A stretch of 64,000 bases of DNA from an uncultured Oscillospiraceae bacterium (GTDB taxonomy: Bacteria; Bacillota; Clostridia; Oscillospirales; Oscillospiraceae), in the NCBI GenBank assembly GCA_934597255.1, contig CAKTQV010000002.1, forward strand, positions 124,001 through 188,000, given 5' to 3'. The notes beneath the pieces are model-generated. The model saw only the letters and a program-made list of their open reading frames with translations. It did no database searches and was not told the origin of the DNA. A program made the translations under genes and the position numbers. Below are positions 31,886 through 40,506 of this stretch, piece by piece; position 1 is the stretch's first letter; every line of letters begins with the position of its first letter.

Positions 31886-33151
31886 ATGGTAAAGGTGGAT
31901 CTTTCCGGCGCGCTGGGCTTTATGGGCGCGGCCGGCCCGGACTTTGCCGCTGCGGCGCTGGCGCATCGCGCGCTGCAGGAGGGGACGTGGGCCGGCGCCG
32001 AGTTTACCGGCTGGCGGAATCTGCCCCGGCGGGTACAGGGCGACGAGCTCAAGCGCATTCTTGTGGCGGCCGAACGCATCCGGGATACCAGCGAGGTGCT
32101 GGTGGTCGCCGGCATCGGCGGAAGCTATCTGGGCGCCCGCGCAGGGATCGAGCTTCTCCGGCCGAAGGACGGCGTCGAGGTGATCTTTGCCGGAAACGCG
32201 CTTTCTCCGGACGATCTGAACGACAAGCTCGACCGCCTTGGCGACCGGGATTTTTCCATCAACGTGATCTCCAAATCGGGCACGACGCTGGAGAGCGCCG
32301 TCGCTTTCCGCATCTTCCGCAATCTGCTGGAACGGAAATACGGGGCGGCCGCCAAGCGGCGTATTTATGCCACGACGGACGCACAGCGCGGTCTTCTCAA
32401 GGGCATCGCCGACGCCGAGGGATATGAGTGCTTTGTCGTGCCGGACGACGTCGGCGGGCGATACAGCGTGCTGTCCGCCGTGGGGCTGCTGCCGATGGCG
32501 GCGGCCGGCGTGGATGTGCGCACGCTGATAAACGCCGCGGCCCAGAGCATGTACGATCTGGAGCGGCTGAGCGCGGATAATCCCGCGTGGCAGTACGCGG
32601 CGGCACGCAACGCGCTTTACGCCGGCGGCAAAACGATCGAGCTTCTTGCCTGCTATGAGCCGTCTTTCCGTTATTTCGGAGAATGGTGGAAGCAGCTTTT
32701 CGGCGAGTCCGAAGGGAAAAACGGCGTGGGCATTTTCCCGGCTTATGTTGAATACAACGCGGATCTGCATTCCATGGGGCAGTATATACAGGACGGCCCC
32801 CGCACGCTTCTGGAGACGGTCGTCCGCTTTGAGCGTCCGCGCCGCGATTATGACATTCCGTTTGTGATGAAGGACCAGGATAAGCTCAACTATCTGGCCG
32901 GGCGAAGCCTGTCCGACGTGATGGAGGTCGCACGTCAGGCCGTAAAAAGCGCTCATCTGTCCGGCGGCGTGCCCAACATCGGCGTGAGCGTTGCGCTCCG
33001 GGATGAGGAGGGCTTTGCCGATCTGGTGTGCTTTTTTGAAATGGCCTGCGCCATCAGCGGCTATATGCTGGGCGTCAACCCCTTCGATCAGCCGGGGGTC
33101 GAGGCCTATAAGAAAAACATGTTCCGTATGCTCGAAAGGCCGGAAGCGTAA
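31886..33151 (+). CDS. pgi: Glucose-6-phosphate isomerase
   Basis: A 421-residue isomerase of the short Firmicutes type (Bacillus about 450). VLVVAGIGGSYLGARAGIEL near residue 72 and NVISKSGTTLESAVAF near 130 bind the sugar phosphate, GGRYSVLSAVGLLP is the PROSITE-like region, and GVNPFDQPGVEAYKKNM the C-terminal signature with the catalytic lysine. It interconverts glucose 6-phosphate and fructose 6-phosphate in glycolysis. TAGGAGGG precedes the ATG, and it has its own strong promoter. Confidence 0.98.
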   Translation: MVKVDLSGALGFMGAAGPDFAAAALAHRALQEGTWAGAEFTGWRNLPRRVQGDELKRILVAAERIRDTSEVLVVAGIGGSYLGARAGIELLRPKDGVEVIFAGNALSPDDLNDKLDRLGDRDFSINVISKSGTTLESAVAFRIFRNLLERKYGAAAKRRIYATTDAQRGLLKGIADAEGYECFVVPDDVGGRYSVLSAVGLLPMAAAGVDVRTLINAAAQSMYDLERLSADNPAWQYAAARNALYAGGKTIELLACYEPSFRYFGEWWKQLFGESEGKNGVGIFPAYVEYNADLHSMGQYIQDGPRTLLETVVRFERPRRDYDIPFVMKDQDKLNYLAGRSLSDVMEVARQAVKSAHLSGGVPNIGVSVALRDEEGFADLVCFFEMACAISGYMLGVNPFDQPGVEAYKKNMFRMLERPEA

Positions 33152-33179
33152 AAATAAGAGAAACTTCGTAAAATTTCCG

Positions 33180-33208
33180 TTGAAGTCCCGGCGCAATGAT
33201 GCTAGAAT
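33180..33208 (+). promoter_or_regulatory. Promoter of the P-loop protein gene
   Basis: TTGAAG (33180-33185), 17-bp spacer, TAGAAT (33203-33208). Confidence 0.7.
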
Positions 33209-33257
33209 AGAACTAGCCCCGGACAGAGAATAACGATAACGAAGGAGCGTGGTAATC

Positions 33258-33677
33258 TTGGTTAGGCTTATCATGGGGATCAGTGGTTCCGGAAAGACAA
33301 AGACACTGTTGGATCTGGTGCGGAAGGCCGTTGACGAGGAGCATGGCGACGTGGTCGTCATCGAGGCGAAAAAGGCCCTTACATATGACATTCCCTATCA
33401 GGCGCGTCTGATCCATGCGGAGGAGTTTGCGATCGAGTCGCCCGAGCTTTTGCGCGGTTTTCTCAGCGGCCTTGCCGCCGGCAACTATGACATCACCCAT
33501 GTTTTCGTTGACAGCCTTTTCAAGATCATCGGAAGCTGCCCGGCTGAGCAGCTTGCGCCGCTGCTGGACTGGATGGATGCGTTCGGCAAGCGCGAGAACA
33601 TCACCATCACGCTGACGGCGTCCGCCTCGCCGGAGGATTACGGCGAAGCGATCACCAAATACCTTGTCGAAGCCTGA
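33258..33677 (+). CDS. Small P-loop NTPase, unknown function
   Basis: A 139-residue protein starting at TTG, 10 bp after AAGGAG. G7-ISGSGK-T14 is a Walker A motif right at the N-terminus, and THVFVDSLFKIIG near residue 80 provides a Walker B-like acidic strand. The C-terminus is short, without the domains of known kinases or ABC proteins. An upstream in-frame GTG (33249) would overlap the ribosome-binding site. It is transcribed alone, between pgi and a terminator. The nucleotide-binding call is firm; the role is unknown. Confidence 0.78.
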   Translation: MVRLIMGISGSGKTKTLLDLVRKAVDEEHGDVVVIEAKKALTYDIPYQARLIHAEEFAIESPELLRGFLSGLAAGNYDITHVFVDSLFKIIGSCPAEQLAPLLDWMDAFGKRENITITLTASASPEDYGEAITKYLVEA

Positions 33678-33687
33678 ATGGATATAC

Positions 33688-33721
33688 AAAAGGCCCTGCA
33701 CCGCAAAGTGCAGGGCCTTTT
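33688..33721. terminator. Bidirectional terminator between P-loop and exonuclease genes
   Basis: Perfect 14-bp stem AAAAGGCCCTGCAC with a 6-base loop. A and T tracts on the two arms serve both convergent genes. Confidence 0.9.
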
Positions 33722-33727
33722 CCCGGC

Positions 33728-34693
33728 TTATTCAGCCGCCTTTTTCCGTCTCCGCCGCCGGCGGCGGTTCGGATTTTTCAGCTTGGCGCTGAAGTATTTT
33801 TCCATGCTTTCATCCGCGCGGTAGACAAGGCGGTTTGCGTGCCACGTATCATCCGGGTCATGGCGCAGGCGGATGCGGATAAGATAATCCCCGTGCTCCG
33901 GGCAGTTGGCCATGGTCATATAGCGGCGGTCGCCCTGATTGATCCAGCGCCCATGCGAAAGAGCCTGACCGCAGTCGGGGCAGGAGAAAGCGTTTACGTC
34001 GGCGCTTGACCAGAGATCCTCCTTGCTGTCAAACGGATCGGTGACCGTATGCTCGATAGGATCGGGCGCATCGTCGTTTTCTGCGCGGGCGCGGACCTTG
34101 CGGTCGAGATGGCGGCGCAGCTCATCGTATTGCGCCAGTCCTTCCTCCAGATCCAGCTTGGCGCAGACGAGGCCCGTGTTGTAGGCGTCGCCGAGCGCGT
34201 CGTGCGCCGTGCGCGTCTGCTCGATGCCGAAGTGCTCCATCGCCGTCTCCAGCGATTTCTGGTTGCGGTCGCCCTTGGTCTGCATATTATAAATAAGCTG
34301 GAGATTGATCCAGTTTCCCATCCAGTCGATGTCCATATCGTGGATGATGAGATTCTGCTCCATGATGCCGTGGTCGTCGTATCCCCAGGTCATGTAAACG
34401 CAGTCCGGGCCGGCCCATTCCTGAAAACGCGCCATAGCCTCCGGGAAGGGGAGTCCGTGCTCCAGCCGTTCGTTGTCAAAGCCGGTCAGCTTTTTCACCT
34501 TGTGATGCATCTTGCGGAACCAGACAGGCTTTACGTCCGCCTGAAATTCCGAGCAGGGGTACATATGCTCGTCGAGCTTGACGGCGCCGATCTGAATGAT
34601 CTCGCCGCGAAGATGGATGGGCAGATAGTTGAACACCGAGGATTTTGAGCTCATGGCCTGGTTCCATTCCAGGTCAATAACGATATAATTCAT
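33728..34693 (-). CDS. DEDDh 3'-5' exonuclease with C-terminal zinc-ribbon-like tail
   Basis: A 321-residue protein. MNYIVIDLEWNQ gives the ExoI motif D7-x-E9, and TAHDALGDAYNTGLVCAKL near residue 180 gives the ExoIII H-x4-D motif of DEDDh nucleases (KapD/ERI-1/DnaQ-epsilon group). After the nuclease domain an unusual extension has FSCPDCGQALSHGRW and ANCPEHGDY, a likely zinc knuckle, then a very basic tail with a run of eight arginines. The target could be RNA or DNA. The start at 34693 has AAAGGAAA upstream and puts motif I at the N-terminus. Divergent from ddl. Confidence 0.9.
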   Translation of the reverse strand: MNYIVIDLEWNQAMSSKSSVFNYLPIHLRGEIIQIGAVKLDEHMYPCSEFQADVKPVWFRKMHHKVKKLTGFDNERLEHGLPFPEAMARFQEWAGPDCVYMTWGYDDHGIMEQNLIIHDMDIDWMGNWINLQLIYNMQTKGDRNQKSLETAMEHFGIEQTRTAHDALGDAYNTGLVCAKLDLEEGLAQYDELRRHLDRKVRARAENDDAPDPIEHTVTDPFDSKEDLWSSADVNAFSCPDCGQALSHGRWINQGDRRYMTMANCPEHGDYLIRIRLRHDPDDTWHANRLVYRADESMEKYFSAKLKNPNRRRRRRRKKAAE

Positions 34694-34766
34694 CGTCCGT
34701 TTCCTTTCCAGTCGTATACCATGGCATATTAACACACAATCGAAAAAATAACAATACATTATACAT

Positions 34767-34795
34767 TTGCCATTGCTGGTGCGGTGTGCTATACT
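34767..34795 (+). promoter_or_regulatory. Promoter of ddl-murF
   Basis: TTGCCA (34767-34772), 17-bp spacer, TATACT (34790-34795) with an extended TGTGC just before it. Confidence 0.8.
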
Positions 34796-34831
34796 ACATC
34801 TTGATACGTAAAATTGACCGAGGTGAAAAAT

Positions 34832-35869
34832 ATGAAAATCGCTGTGCTTTGCGGCGGTCTGTCAAACGAACGCAATGTTTCGATCTCAAGCGGGACCGGC
34901 ATCGCCCGCGCGCTGCGCGAGAGGGGACACCGCGTCGCCGTTGTGGATCTGTTTCTTGGTTACACGGAGCCGTTCGCCAATCTGGAGGATGTGTTCACGA
35001 GCGAGAATACGGTGCAGCAGTTTATGGTCGCCGAACAGGCGCCGGATCTGTCGTCGCTGCGCGCGCTGCGCCCGGACGGGGTCATGGTGGGGCCGAATGT
35101 GCTGGAGATCTGCCGCGCGGCGGACATCGCTTTCCTTGCGCTGCATGGGGAGGAGGGCGAAAACGGCAAGCTGCAGGCTCTGCTGGATATGTACGGCGTC
35201 CGCTACACCGGCTCCGGTTATCTCGGCAGCGCCATTGCCATGAATAAAAGCATCTCCAAAACGCTTCTGCGGGCTGCGGGCATTCCCGTGCCGCCCGGAA
35301 CGACGTTCCGGAAGGGCGATGTCTGCGACGACGTCGGCTTCCCCTGCGTCGTAAAGCCCTGCTCCGGCGGCAGCAGCGTCGGCACGACCATCGTGCAGGA
35401 TGAGGAACAGTACGCCGCGGCGCTCGATTTCGCGTTCTGCTACGAGGATAGCGTCATCGCCGAGCGCTTTATACACGGCCGCGAGCTGACCGTAGGAGTA
35501 ATGGACGGAAAGGCCATGCCGGTCATCGAGATCATTCCCAAATCCGGCTTTTACGACTACAAGAACAAATATCAGCCCGGCATGACGGTCGAGCTGTGCC
35601 CGGCGCCGATCAGCGACGAAACGACCTGCCGCGTTCAGGATCTGGCCGAGCGCGTGTTCCACGCGCTGAAAGTAGACGCCTACTGCCGCGTGGACTTCAT
35701 CCTGGAGGACGACGGCGACATTTACTGTCTGGAGGCAAACACGCTGCCCGGCATGACGCCGACGAGCCTTATCCCGCAGATGGGCGCCGCGATGGGAATG
35801 GACTACGGCGAGCTGTGCGAAAAGATCATCGCCGTTTCGATGGAGAAGTATGAAAAATCTGACCGCTGA
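34832..35869 (+). CDS. ddl: D-alanine--D-alanine ligase
   Basis: A 345-residue ATP-grasp ligase that makes the D-Ala-D-Ala dipeptide for peptidoglycan precursors. Visible motifs are IAVLCGGLSNERNVSISSG at the N-terminus, LHGEEGENGKLQALLDMYGV, the ATP loop PCVVKPCSGGSSVGTTIV, and the Mg and product-binding LEANTLPGMTPTSLIPQ. No feature of D-Ala-D-Lac (vancomycin-resistance) ligases was noted. ATG 34832 is favoured by GAGGTG 7 bp upstream. It overlaps murF by 20 bp, so the dipeptide-making and dipeptide-adding enzymes are coupled. Confidence 0.97.
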   Translation: MKIAVLCGGLSNERNVSISSGTGIARALRERGHRVAVVDLFLGYTEPFANLEDVFTSENTVQQFMVAEQAPDLSSLRALRPDGVMVGPNVLEICRAADIAFLALHGEEGENGKLQALLDMYGVRYTGSGYLGSAIAMNKSISKTLLRAAGIPVPPGTTFRKGDVCDDVGFPCVVKPCSGGSSVGTTIVQDEEQYAAALDFAFCYEDSVIAERFIHGRELTVGVMDGKAMPVIEIIPKSGFYDYKNKYQPGMTVELCPAPISDETTCRVQDLAERVFHALKVDAYCRVDFILEDDGDIYCLEANTLPGMTPTSLIPQMGAAMGMDYGELCEKIIAVSMEKYEKSDR

Positions 35870-37196
35870 AGTCGCCGCGATCCTTACCGGGGCGCACTGC
35901 CGCGGGCGGCTTCCGGCCGGCGAGCTGACGGCGATCACGACCGACAGCCGGAATGCCGTGGCCGGCGCCCTGTTCGCCGCCATTGCCGGAGAACGGGCGG
36001 ACGGACACGATTTTCTGGCCGCCGCCAGGGATAAGGGCGCGGTATGCGCGCTGGTGGCGCATGAGGTGGAGTGCGATCTGCCGCAGCTCATCGTCCCTTC
36101 GACAGAGGACGCTCTGCAGACGCTCTCCGCCTATTACCGGAGCCAGTTTTCGCTGCCTGTAATCGGTGTGACGGGAAGCGTCGGCAAGACGACGGCGAAG
36201 GAAATGATCGCCGCGGTCCTCTCGCGCCGCTTTCACACGCTCAAAACGGAAAAGAACTTCAACAACGAGCTTGGCGTGCCGTTTACGCTGTTCCGGCTGC
36301 GCCCGGAGCATGAGGCCGCCGTGGTGGAGATGGGTATCTCCGGCTTCGGGGAAATGACGCGTCTGAGCCGGATGGTGAAGCCGGACATCGCCGTGTTTAC
36401 GCTCATCGGCGACGCGCATCTGGAATTTCTCAAAAGCCGCGAGGGCGTGCTGAAGGCCAAGGGCGAGATCGTTTCCGCCATGAAGCCGGACGGCCTTGTC
36501 CTTGCAAACGGCGACGATCCGCTTCTGCGCGCGTATGACTTCGGACGGGAAACGCTTCTGTTCGGCTTCGGAGAAAACTGTGCGCTGCGCGCTGTGAACG
36601 TCCGGGGCGACGGCGAGGGAACATCCTGCGATTTTCTGTGGCAGGAAAGACGTATTCCGGTCCGTATCCCGGCCTATGGCCGGCACATGGTCTACGCCGC
36701 GCTGATGGGTGCGGCGGTCGGACTGCGGCTCGGGCTGACGGACGAGCAGATCGCGGCCGGTATCGCCGACTATGAAGCCGTGGGACACCGCAGCCGTGTT
36801 TTGAAAACCGCCCGCTGGACCATCGTTGACGACTGCTATAACTCCAATCCGACATCGGCCGCCGCCGCCATACGCTCCCTGCTCGATCTCGGTGGCCGTC
36901 CCGCCGCCATTCTGGGCGATATGCTGGAGCTGGGCGGGCAGAGCGAGGCGCTGCACCGTCAGCTGGGCGCGTTTGCGGCGGAAAACGGCGTGCGGGTCAT
37001 CGCCTGCGGCGAGTTGGCAAAGGCCATTGCCGAGGGGGCCGGCGCCGGCGCGCGCTGGTTTGAAACGACGGCGGAGCTGATGGATGCGCTGGCGGAGCTT
37101 GTGTCGGACGGAGACGCCATTCTTGTCAAGGCGTCGCGCCGCATGAGGTTCGAGGATATAACCGAGCGGCTCGCAGCCCTGGGGGACAGGGCGTAA
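35850..37196 (+). CDS. murF: UDP-MurNAc-tripeptide--D-Ala-D-Ala ligase MurF
   Basis: A 448-residue Mur ligase that adds D-Ala-D-Ala to the UDP-MurNAc-tripeptide. The N-terminal domain has ITTDSRNAVAGALFAAIAGE, the ATP loop GVTGSVGKTTAKEM is near residue 106, KTEKNFNNELGVPFTLF follows, and the C-terminal domain has DDCYNSNPTSAAAAIRSL and AILGDMLELGGQSEALH. All are standard for MurF. The start lies inside the 3' end of ddl, with GATGGAGA upstream. Confidence 0.98.
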   Translation: MKNLTAEVAAILTGAHCRGRLPAGELTAITTDSRNAVAGALFAAIAGERADGHDFLAAARDKGAVCALVAHEVECDLPQLIVPSTEDALQTLSAYYRSQFSLPVIGVTGSVGKTTAKEMIAAVLSRRFHTLKTEKNFNNELGVPFTLFRLRPEHEAAVVEMGISGFGEMTRLSRMVKPDIAVFTLIGDAHLEFLKSREGVLKAKGEIVSAMKPDGLVLANGDDPLLRAYDFGRETLLFGFGENCALRAVNVRGDGEGTSCDFLWQERRIPVRIPAYGRHMVYAALMGAAVGLRLGLTDEQIAAGIADYEAVGHRSRVLKTARWTIVDDCYNSNPTSAAAAIRSLLDLGGRPAAILGDMLELGGQSEALHRQLGAFAAENGVRVIACGELAKAIAEGAGAGARWFETTAELMDALAELVSDGDAILVKASRRMRFEDITERLAALGDRA

Positions 37197-37223
37197 GGGT
37201 TCATGTCAATTTTCAGATTATTC

Positions 37224-37251
37224 TTCACAAACGATCGAATTGTGTTATAAT
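37224..37251 (+). promoter_or_regulatory. Promoter of the nfnA-nfnB pair
   Basis: TTCACA (37224-37229), 16-bp spacer, TATAAT (37246-37251). Confidence 0.7.
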
Positions 37252-37296
37252 TTCATTGTATGAGCAAAAACCCAATACATCTTTAGGGGGATAGAT

Positions 37297-38151
37297 ATGT
37301 TCAAAATCGTCAGCAAGAGGGCCCTCAACGAGGCGAAGACCGTCGTCGAGTTCGTCATTGAGGCCCCGCTGGTCGCGCGCAAGGCGCTTCCCGGCCAGTT
37401 TATCATTTTCCGGCTGGACGAGTATGGCGAGCGTGTTCCCGTTACCATCGCGGGCTATGACCGCGAAAAGGGCACCGTTACCATCATGGTTCAGCCTGTC
37501 GGTCAGACCACCCAGATGCTCAATCTGCTGGAGGCCGGCGATGAGATCGCAGACTTTGTCGGACCTCTCGGCCGCCCCACCAACATGGAAGGGCTCAAGC
37601 GTGTGTGCGTGGTCGGCGGCGGCGTCGGCAACGCCATTGCGTACCCGGTCGCCAAGGGCATGCATGACCGCGGCATCGAGGTCGACATGGTCGCGGGCTT
37701 CCGCTCCAAGGATATCGTCATTCTGGAGGATGAGATGCGCGCCGGCGTAACCAACCTGTACATCACCACGGACGACGGCTCCTACGGCGAGGCGGGCTTC
37801 AACGTCACGAAAATGAAGGCTCTGCTCGACGCGGGCGAGAAGTACGACGAGATCATGTGCGTCGGTCCGACCCGCATGATGCAGCGCGTGTGCGACGCCA
37901 CCAAGGAATACGGCATAAAGACCATCGTTTCCATGAACCCGATCATGCTCGACGGCACGGGCATGTGCGGTGCCTGCCGTCTGACCGTCGGCGGCGAGAC
38001 CAAGTTCGCCTGTGTGGACGGCCCCGAGTTCGACGGTCATCTCGTCGACTGGGACGGCATTCTCAAGCGTGCCACCTATTACGCAGAGGAAGAAGAAGCG
38101 GCGAAGCAGCATATCTGCCGCATCACGGGAGGTGTGAGACAGCATGGCTAA
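37297..38151 (+). CDS. NfnA-type ferredoxin-NADP+ reductase alpha subunit
   Basis: A 284-residue flavoprotein. PGQFIIFRLDEYGERVPVTI binds FAD, VCVVGGGVGNAIAYPVAKGM near residue 102 binds NAD(P), and MLDGTGMCGACRLTVGGETK with a following CVDG holds the cysteines of a [2Fe-2S] cluster. With the next gene it forms the electron-bifurcating NADH-dependent reduced ferredoxin:NADP+ oxidoreductase (NfnAB/SudAB) of anaerobes, supplying NADPH. AGGGGG precedes the ATG. It overlaps the NfnB gene by 8 bp. Confidence 0.92.
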   Translation: MFKIVSKRALNEAKTVVEFVIEAPLVARKALPGQFIIFRLDEYGERVPVTIAGYDREKGTVTIMVQPVGQTTQMLNLLEAGDEIADFVGPLGRPTNMEGLKRVCVVGGGVGNAIAYPVAKGMHDRGIEVDMVAGFRSKDIVILEDEMRAGVTNLYITTDDGSYGEAGFNVTKMKALLDAGEKYDEIMCVGPTRMMQRVCDATKEYGIKTIVSMNPIMLDGTGMCGACRLTVGGETKFACVDGPEFDGHLVDWDGILKRATYYAEEEEAAKQHICRITGGVRQHG

Positions 38152-39535
38152 TATGAGAATGGACAAGAACCCCATGCCCGAGCAGGAGCCCCTGGTTCGC
38201 AACAAGAACTTCTCGGAGGTCGCTCTGGGCTACACCGAGGAGATGGCGATCGACGAGGCCAAGCGCTGCCTCAACTGCAAGGCCCCGAAATGCATGGGCG
38301 GCTGCCCGGTCAACGTCCGCATTCCCGAATTTATCGCCAAGGTCGCCGAGGGCGATTTTGACGGCGCTTACAACGTCATCGTTTCCACCAACGCGCTGCC
38401 CGCCATCTGCGGCCGTGTCTGCCCGCAGGAGAATCAGTGCGAGGGCCAGTGCGTGCGCGGCATTAAGGGCGAGCCGGTCGGCATCGGCCGTCTTGAGCGC
38501 TTTGTCGCCGACTACCACATGAACCACGGCCACGCGGACGGCGCGCCCGAGGTTCCCGAAAGCAACGGCCACAAGGTCGCGGTCGTCGGCTCCGGCCCTG
38601 CCGGTCTGACCTGCGCCGGCGATCTGGCCCGCAAGGGTTACGATGTGACCATTTACGAGGCGTTCCACAAGGCCGGCGGCGTGCTGGTTTACGGCATCCC
38701 CGAGTTCCGTCTGCCCAAGGCCATTGTCGCCAAGGAGATCCAGAAGCTCGAGCACTTCGGCGTCAAGATCGTCACCGACGCGGTCATCGGCCGCGCCGAG
38801 AGCATCGACGAGCTGTTTGAGCAGGGCTTTGAGGCCGTGTTCATCGGCTCCGGCGCCGGTCTGCCGCAGTTTTTGAACATCCCCGGAGAGAATTTGCTGG
38901 GCGTGTTCTCCGCCAACGAGATCCTGACCCGTACCAACCTGATGAAGGCGTATCTGCCCGAGTATGACACGCCCATCAAGCTTGGCAAGCGCGTTGCCGT
39001 CGTCGGCGGCGGCAACGTGGCCATGGACGCCTGCCGCACGGCCAAGCGTCTTGGCGCGGAGGAGGTCTACATCATCTACCGCCGCGGCAAGGAAGAGCTT
39101 CCCGCCCGTAAGGAAGAGGTCGAGCACGCGGAGGCCGAGGAGATCATCTTCAAGCTTCTGAACAACCCCGTCGCCATCGAGGGCGACGAAGGCGGCCATG
39201 TCACCGGCATTAAGGTCGTCAAGATGGAGCTCGGCGAGCCCGACGCCTCCGGCCGCCGCAAGCCCGTCGTGGTTCCCGGCAGCGAGTACGTTATCCCGGT
39301 CGATTCGGTCATTATCGCCATCGGCACGAGTCCCAACCCGCTCATCCGCACCACGACCCCCGGGCTGGCGGCAACGAAGAAGGGCGGTATTGAGGCCGAC
39401 GAGAAGGGCGCGACCTCCCGTCCCGGCGTGTTCGCCGGCGGCGACGCGGTCACCGGCGCCGCCACGGTCATCAAGGCCATGGGCGCCGGCAAGGTCGCTG
39501 CGGCCGGCATCGTGGAGTATCTGTCCAACAAGTAA
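38144..39535 (+). CDS. NfnB/GltA-type NADPH-dependent oxidoreductase (glutamate-synthase-small-subunit fold)
   Basis: A 463-residue flavoprotein. Two N-terminal cysteine groups (CLNCKAPKCMGGCPVN and CGRVCPQENQCEGQC) bind two [4Fe-4S] clusters. VAVVGSGPAGLTCAGDLARK near residue 144 binds FAD, and VAVVGGGNVAMDACRTAKRL near 285 binds NADP(H). This architecture is annotated as glutamate synthase small subunit, GltA, but next to an NfnA gene it is almost certainly NfnB. GGGAGGTG precedes the ATG. Confidence 0.92.
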   Translation: MANMRMDKNPMPEQEPLVRNKNFSEVALGYTEEMAIDEAKRCLNCKAPKCMGGCPVNVRIPEFIAKVAEGDFDGAYNVIVSTNALPAICGRVCPQENQCEGQCVRGIKGEPVGIGRLERFVADYHMNHGHADGAPEVPESNGHKVAVVGSGPAGLTCAGDLARKGYDVTIYEAFHKAGGVLVYGIPEFRLPKAIVAKEIQKLEHFGVKIVTDAVIGRAESIDELFEQGFEAVFIGSGAGLPQFLNIPGENLLGVFSANEILTRTNLMKAYLPEYDTPIKLGKRVAVVGGGNVAMDACRTAKRLGAEEVYIIYRRGKEELPARKEEVEHAEAEEIIFKLLNNPVAIEGDEGGHVTGIKVVKMELGEPDASGRRKPVVVPGSEYVIPVDSVIIAIGTSPNPLIRTTTPGLAATKKGGIEADEKGATSRPGVFAGGDAVTGAATVIKAMGAGKVAAAGIVEYLSNK

Positions 39536-39545
39536 AAAGCATAAA

Positions 39546-39588
39546 AAGAAATCCTGCCCGGGGTACTCTCGGACAGGATTTCTTCTTT
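39546..39588. terminator. Terminator between nfnB and the CoaX-like gene
   Basis: Stem AGAAATCCTG / CAGGATTTCT (39547-39556, 39574-39583), extendable by CCG/CGG after one mismatch. A-rich and T-rich flanks allow use from both sides. Confidence 0.8.
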
Positions 39589-39600
39589 TATGTCAGCGCG

Positions 39601-40371
39601 TCAGCGCTCGTTTTTCCTGTATATCGACCAAAGGCCCTTCATGGCGAGATCCTTGTCGACGAGAATGCCCGGGCGGCGGCAGTGGGGGATCACCTCGTCG
39701 GCCCATTCGCCGGTGGCGACCACGTTGGCCGTTTCGCCAAGTTCCCCGTCAATGCCGGCCAGAAGTCCGTCGAGCATGGCGGCCGTGCCGTAGATGATGC
39801 CGCCCTTCATGGAGTCGGCCGTATTCTTGGCTATGACGCGCCCCGGCGCCTTCGGCGTGACGGAATAGAGCCTGGACGCGCCGCGCGAGAGCGCGATCTG
39901 CGAGGCCATCACGCCGGGCGCGATCACGCCGCCGATATAGCTTCCTTTTTTGTCGAGAACGCCGATGGCGACGGCCGTGTCCATGTTGACCGTCACGCAG
40001 GGCAGGGGATAGCGCTCCAGCGCCGAAACGGCGACTGCGACAAAATCGCTGGCCAGCTCCCCCGGCTCGTCGATGCGGATGTTCAGGCCGGTTTTCAGTC
40101 CCTTTCCGACCAGCATCGCGCGCTTTCCCGTCAGTTTCTCGGCGGCGGCGCACAAGACGGCCGTCAGCTCCGGCACAACACTGGAGACGATGCAGCCTTC
40201 CATCCCGCCGAGATCCACGCCGTGATGCCGGGCCATCAGATCCATCAGGACCGCGTACTCATCGGCTGTGCGGGACTTTACGGAGGACATGTGGCTGACG
40301 TGCACAAGCGCGCCGTCTTCCATCAGACCGGCGGCCACATGGTTATTGGATACGTCCACTGCAAGTATCAT
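39601..40371 (-). CDS. Type III pantothenate kinase (CoaX)-like protein with altered motifs
   Basis: A 256-residue protein of the CoaX/Baf fold, which normally phosphorylates pantothenate as the first step of CoA synthesis. CIVSSVVPELT, GLKTGLNIRIDEPGELASD and YIGGVIAPGVMASQIALS support the family. The hallmark motifs differ: D-x-G-N-T is here DVSNN at residues 5-9, GADR is ASDF, and DFGTATT is NMDTAVA. The second catalytic aspartate therefore seems lost. The protein may be a divergent kinase or a non-catalytic paralogue. ATG 40371 has AGGAAGTG upstream; an earlier in-frame start (40389) overlaps it. Confidence 0.85.
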   Translation of the reverse strand: MILAVDVSNNHVAAGLMEDGALVHVSHMSSVKSRTADEYAVLMDLMARHHGVDLGGMEGCIVSSVVPELTAVLCAAAEKLTGKRAMLVGKGLKTGLNIRIDEPGELASDFVAVAVSALERYPLPCVTVNMDTAVAIGVLDKKGSYIGGVIAPGVMASQIALSRGASRLYSVTPKAPGRVIAKNTADSMKGGIIYGTAAMLDGLLAGIDGELGETANVVATGEWADEVIPHCRRPGILVDKDLAMKGLWSIYRKNER

Positions 40372-40388
40372 TTCAATCACTTCCTGCA

Positions 40389-40408
40389 TTCAGATTATCA
40401 AATCTGAA
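40389..40408. repeat. Short inverted repeat upstream of the CoaX-like gene
   Basis: TTCAGATT-ATCA-AATCTGAA, an 8-bp dyad without a T tract in the divergent control region of the CoaX-like and cupin genes. Possible operator. Confidence 0.4.
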
Positions 40409-40427
40409 GCTATATGTCAAAGTATAC

Positions 40428-40456
40428 TTGCAAGTAAAAGCGCTTTGTGCTAAAAT
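40428..40456 (+). promoter_or_regulatory. Promoter of the cupin gene
   Basis: TTGCAA (40428-40433), 17-bp spacer, TAAAAT (40451-40456). Confidence 0.72.
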
Positions 40457-40506
40457 TCAATTGCCTAAAAAGGAAAATTCTTTTTTTGGAAAGGAAGCAT
40501 ATAGCA

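Noticed and set aside
31778..33391. A 537-codon minus-strand frame across pgi
   Set aside because: Antisense to a complete glucose-6-phosphate isomerase with its own promoter; no family resemblance.
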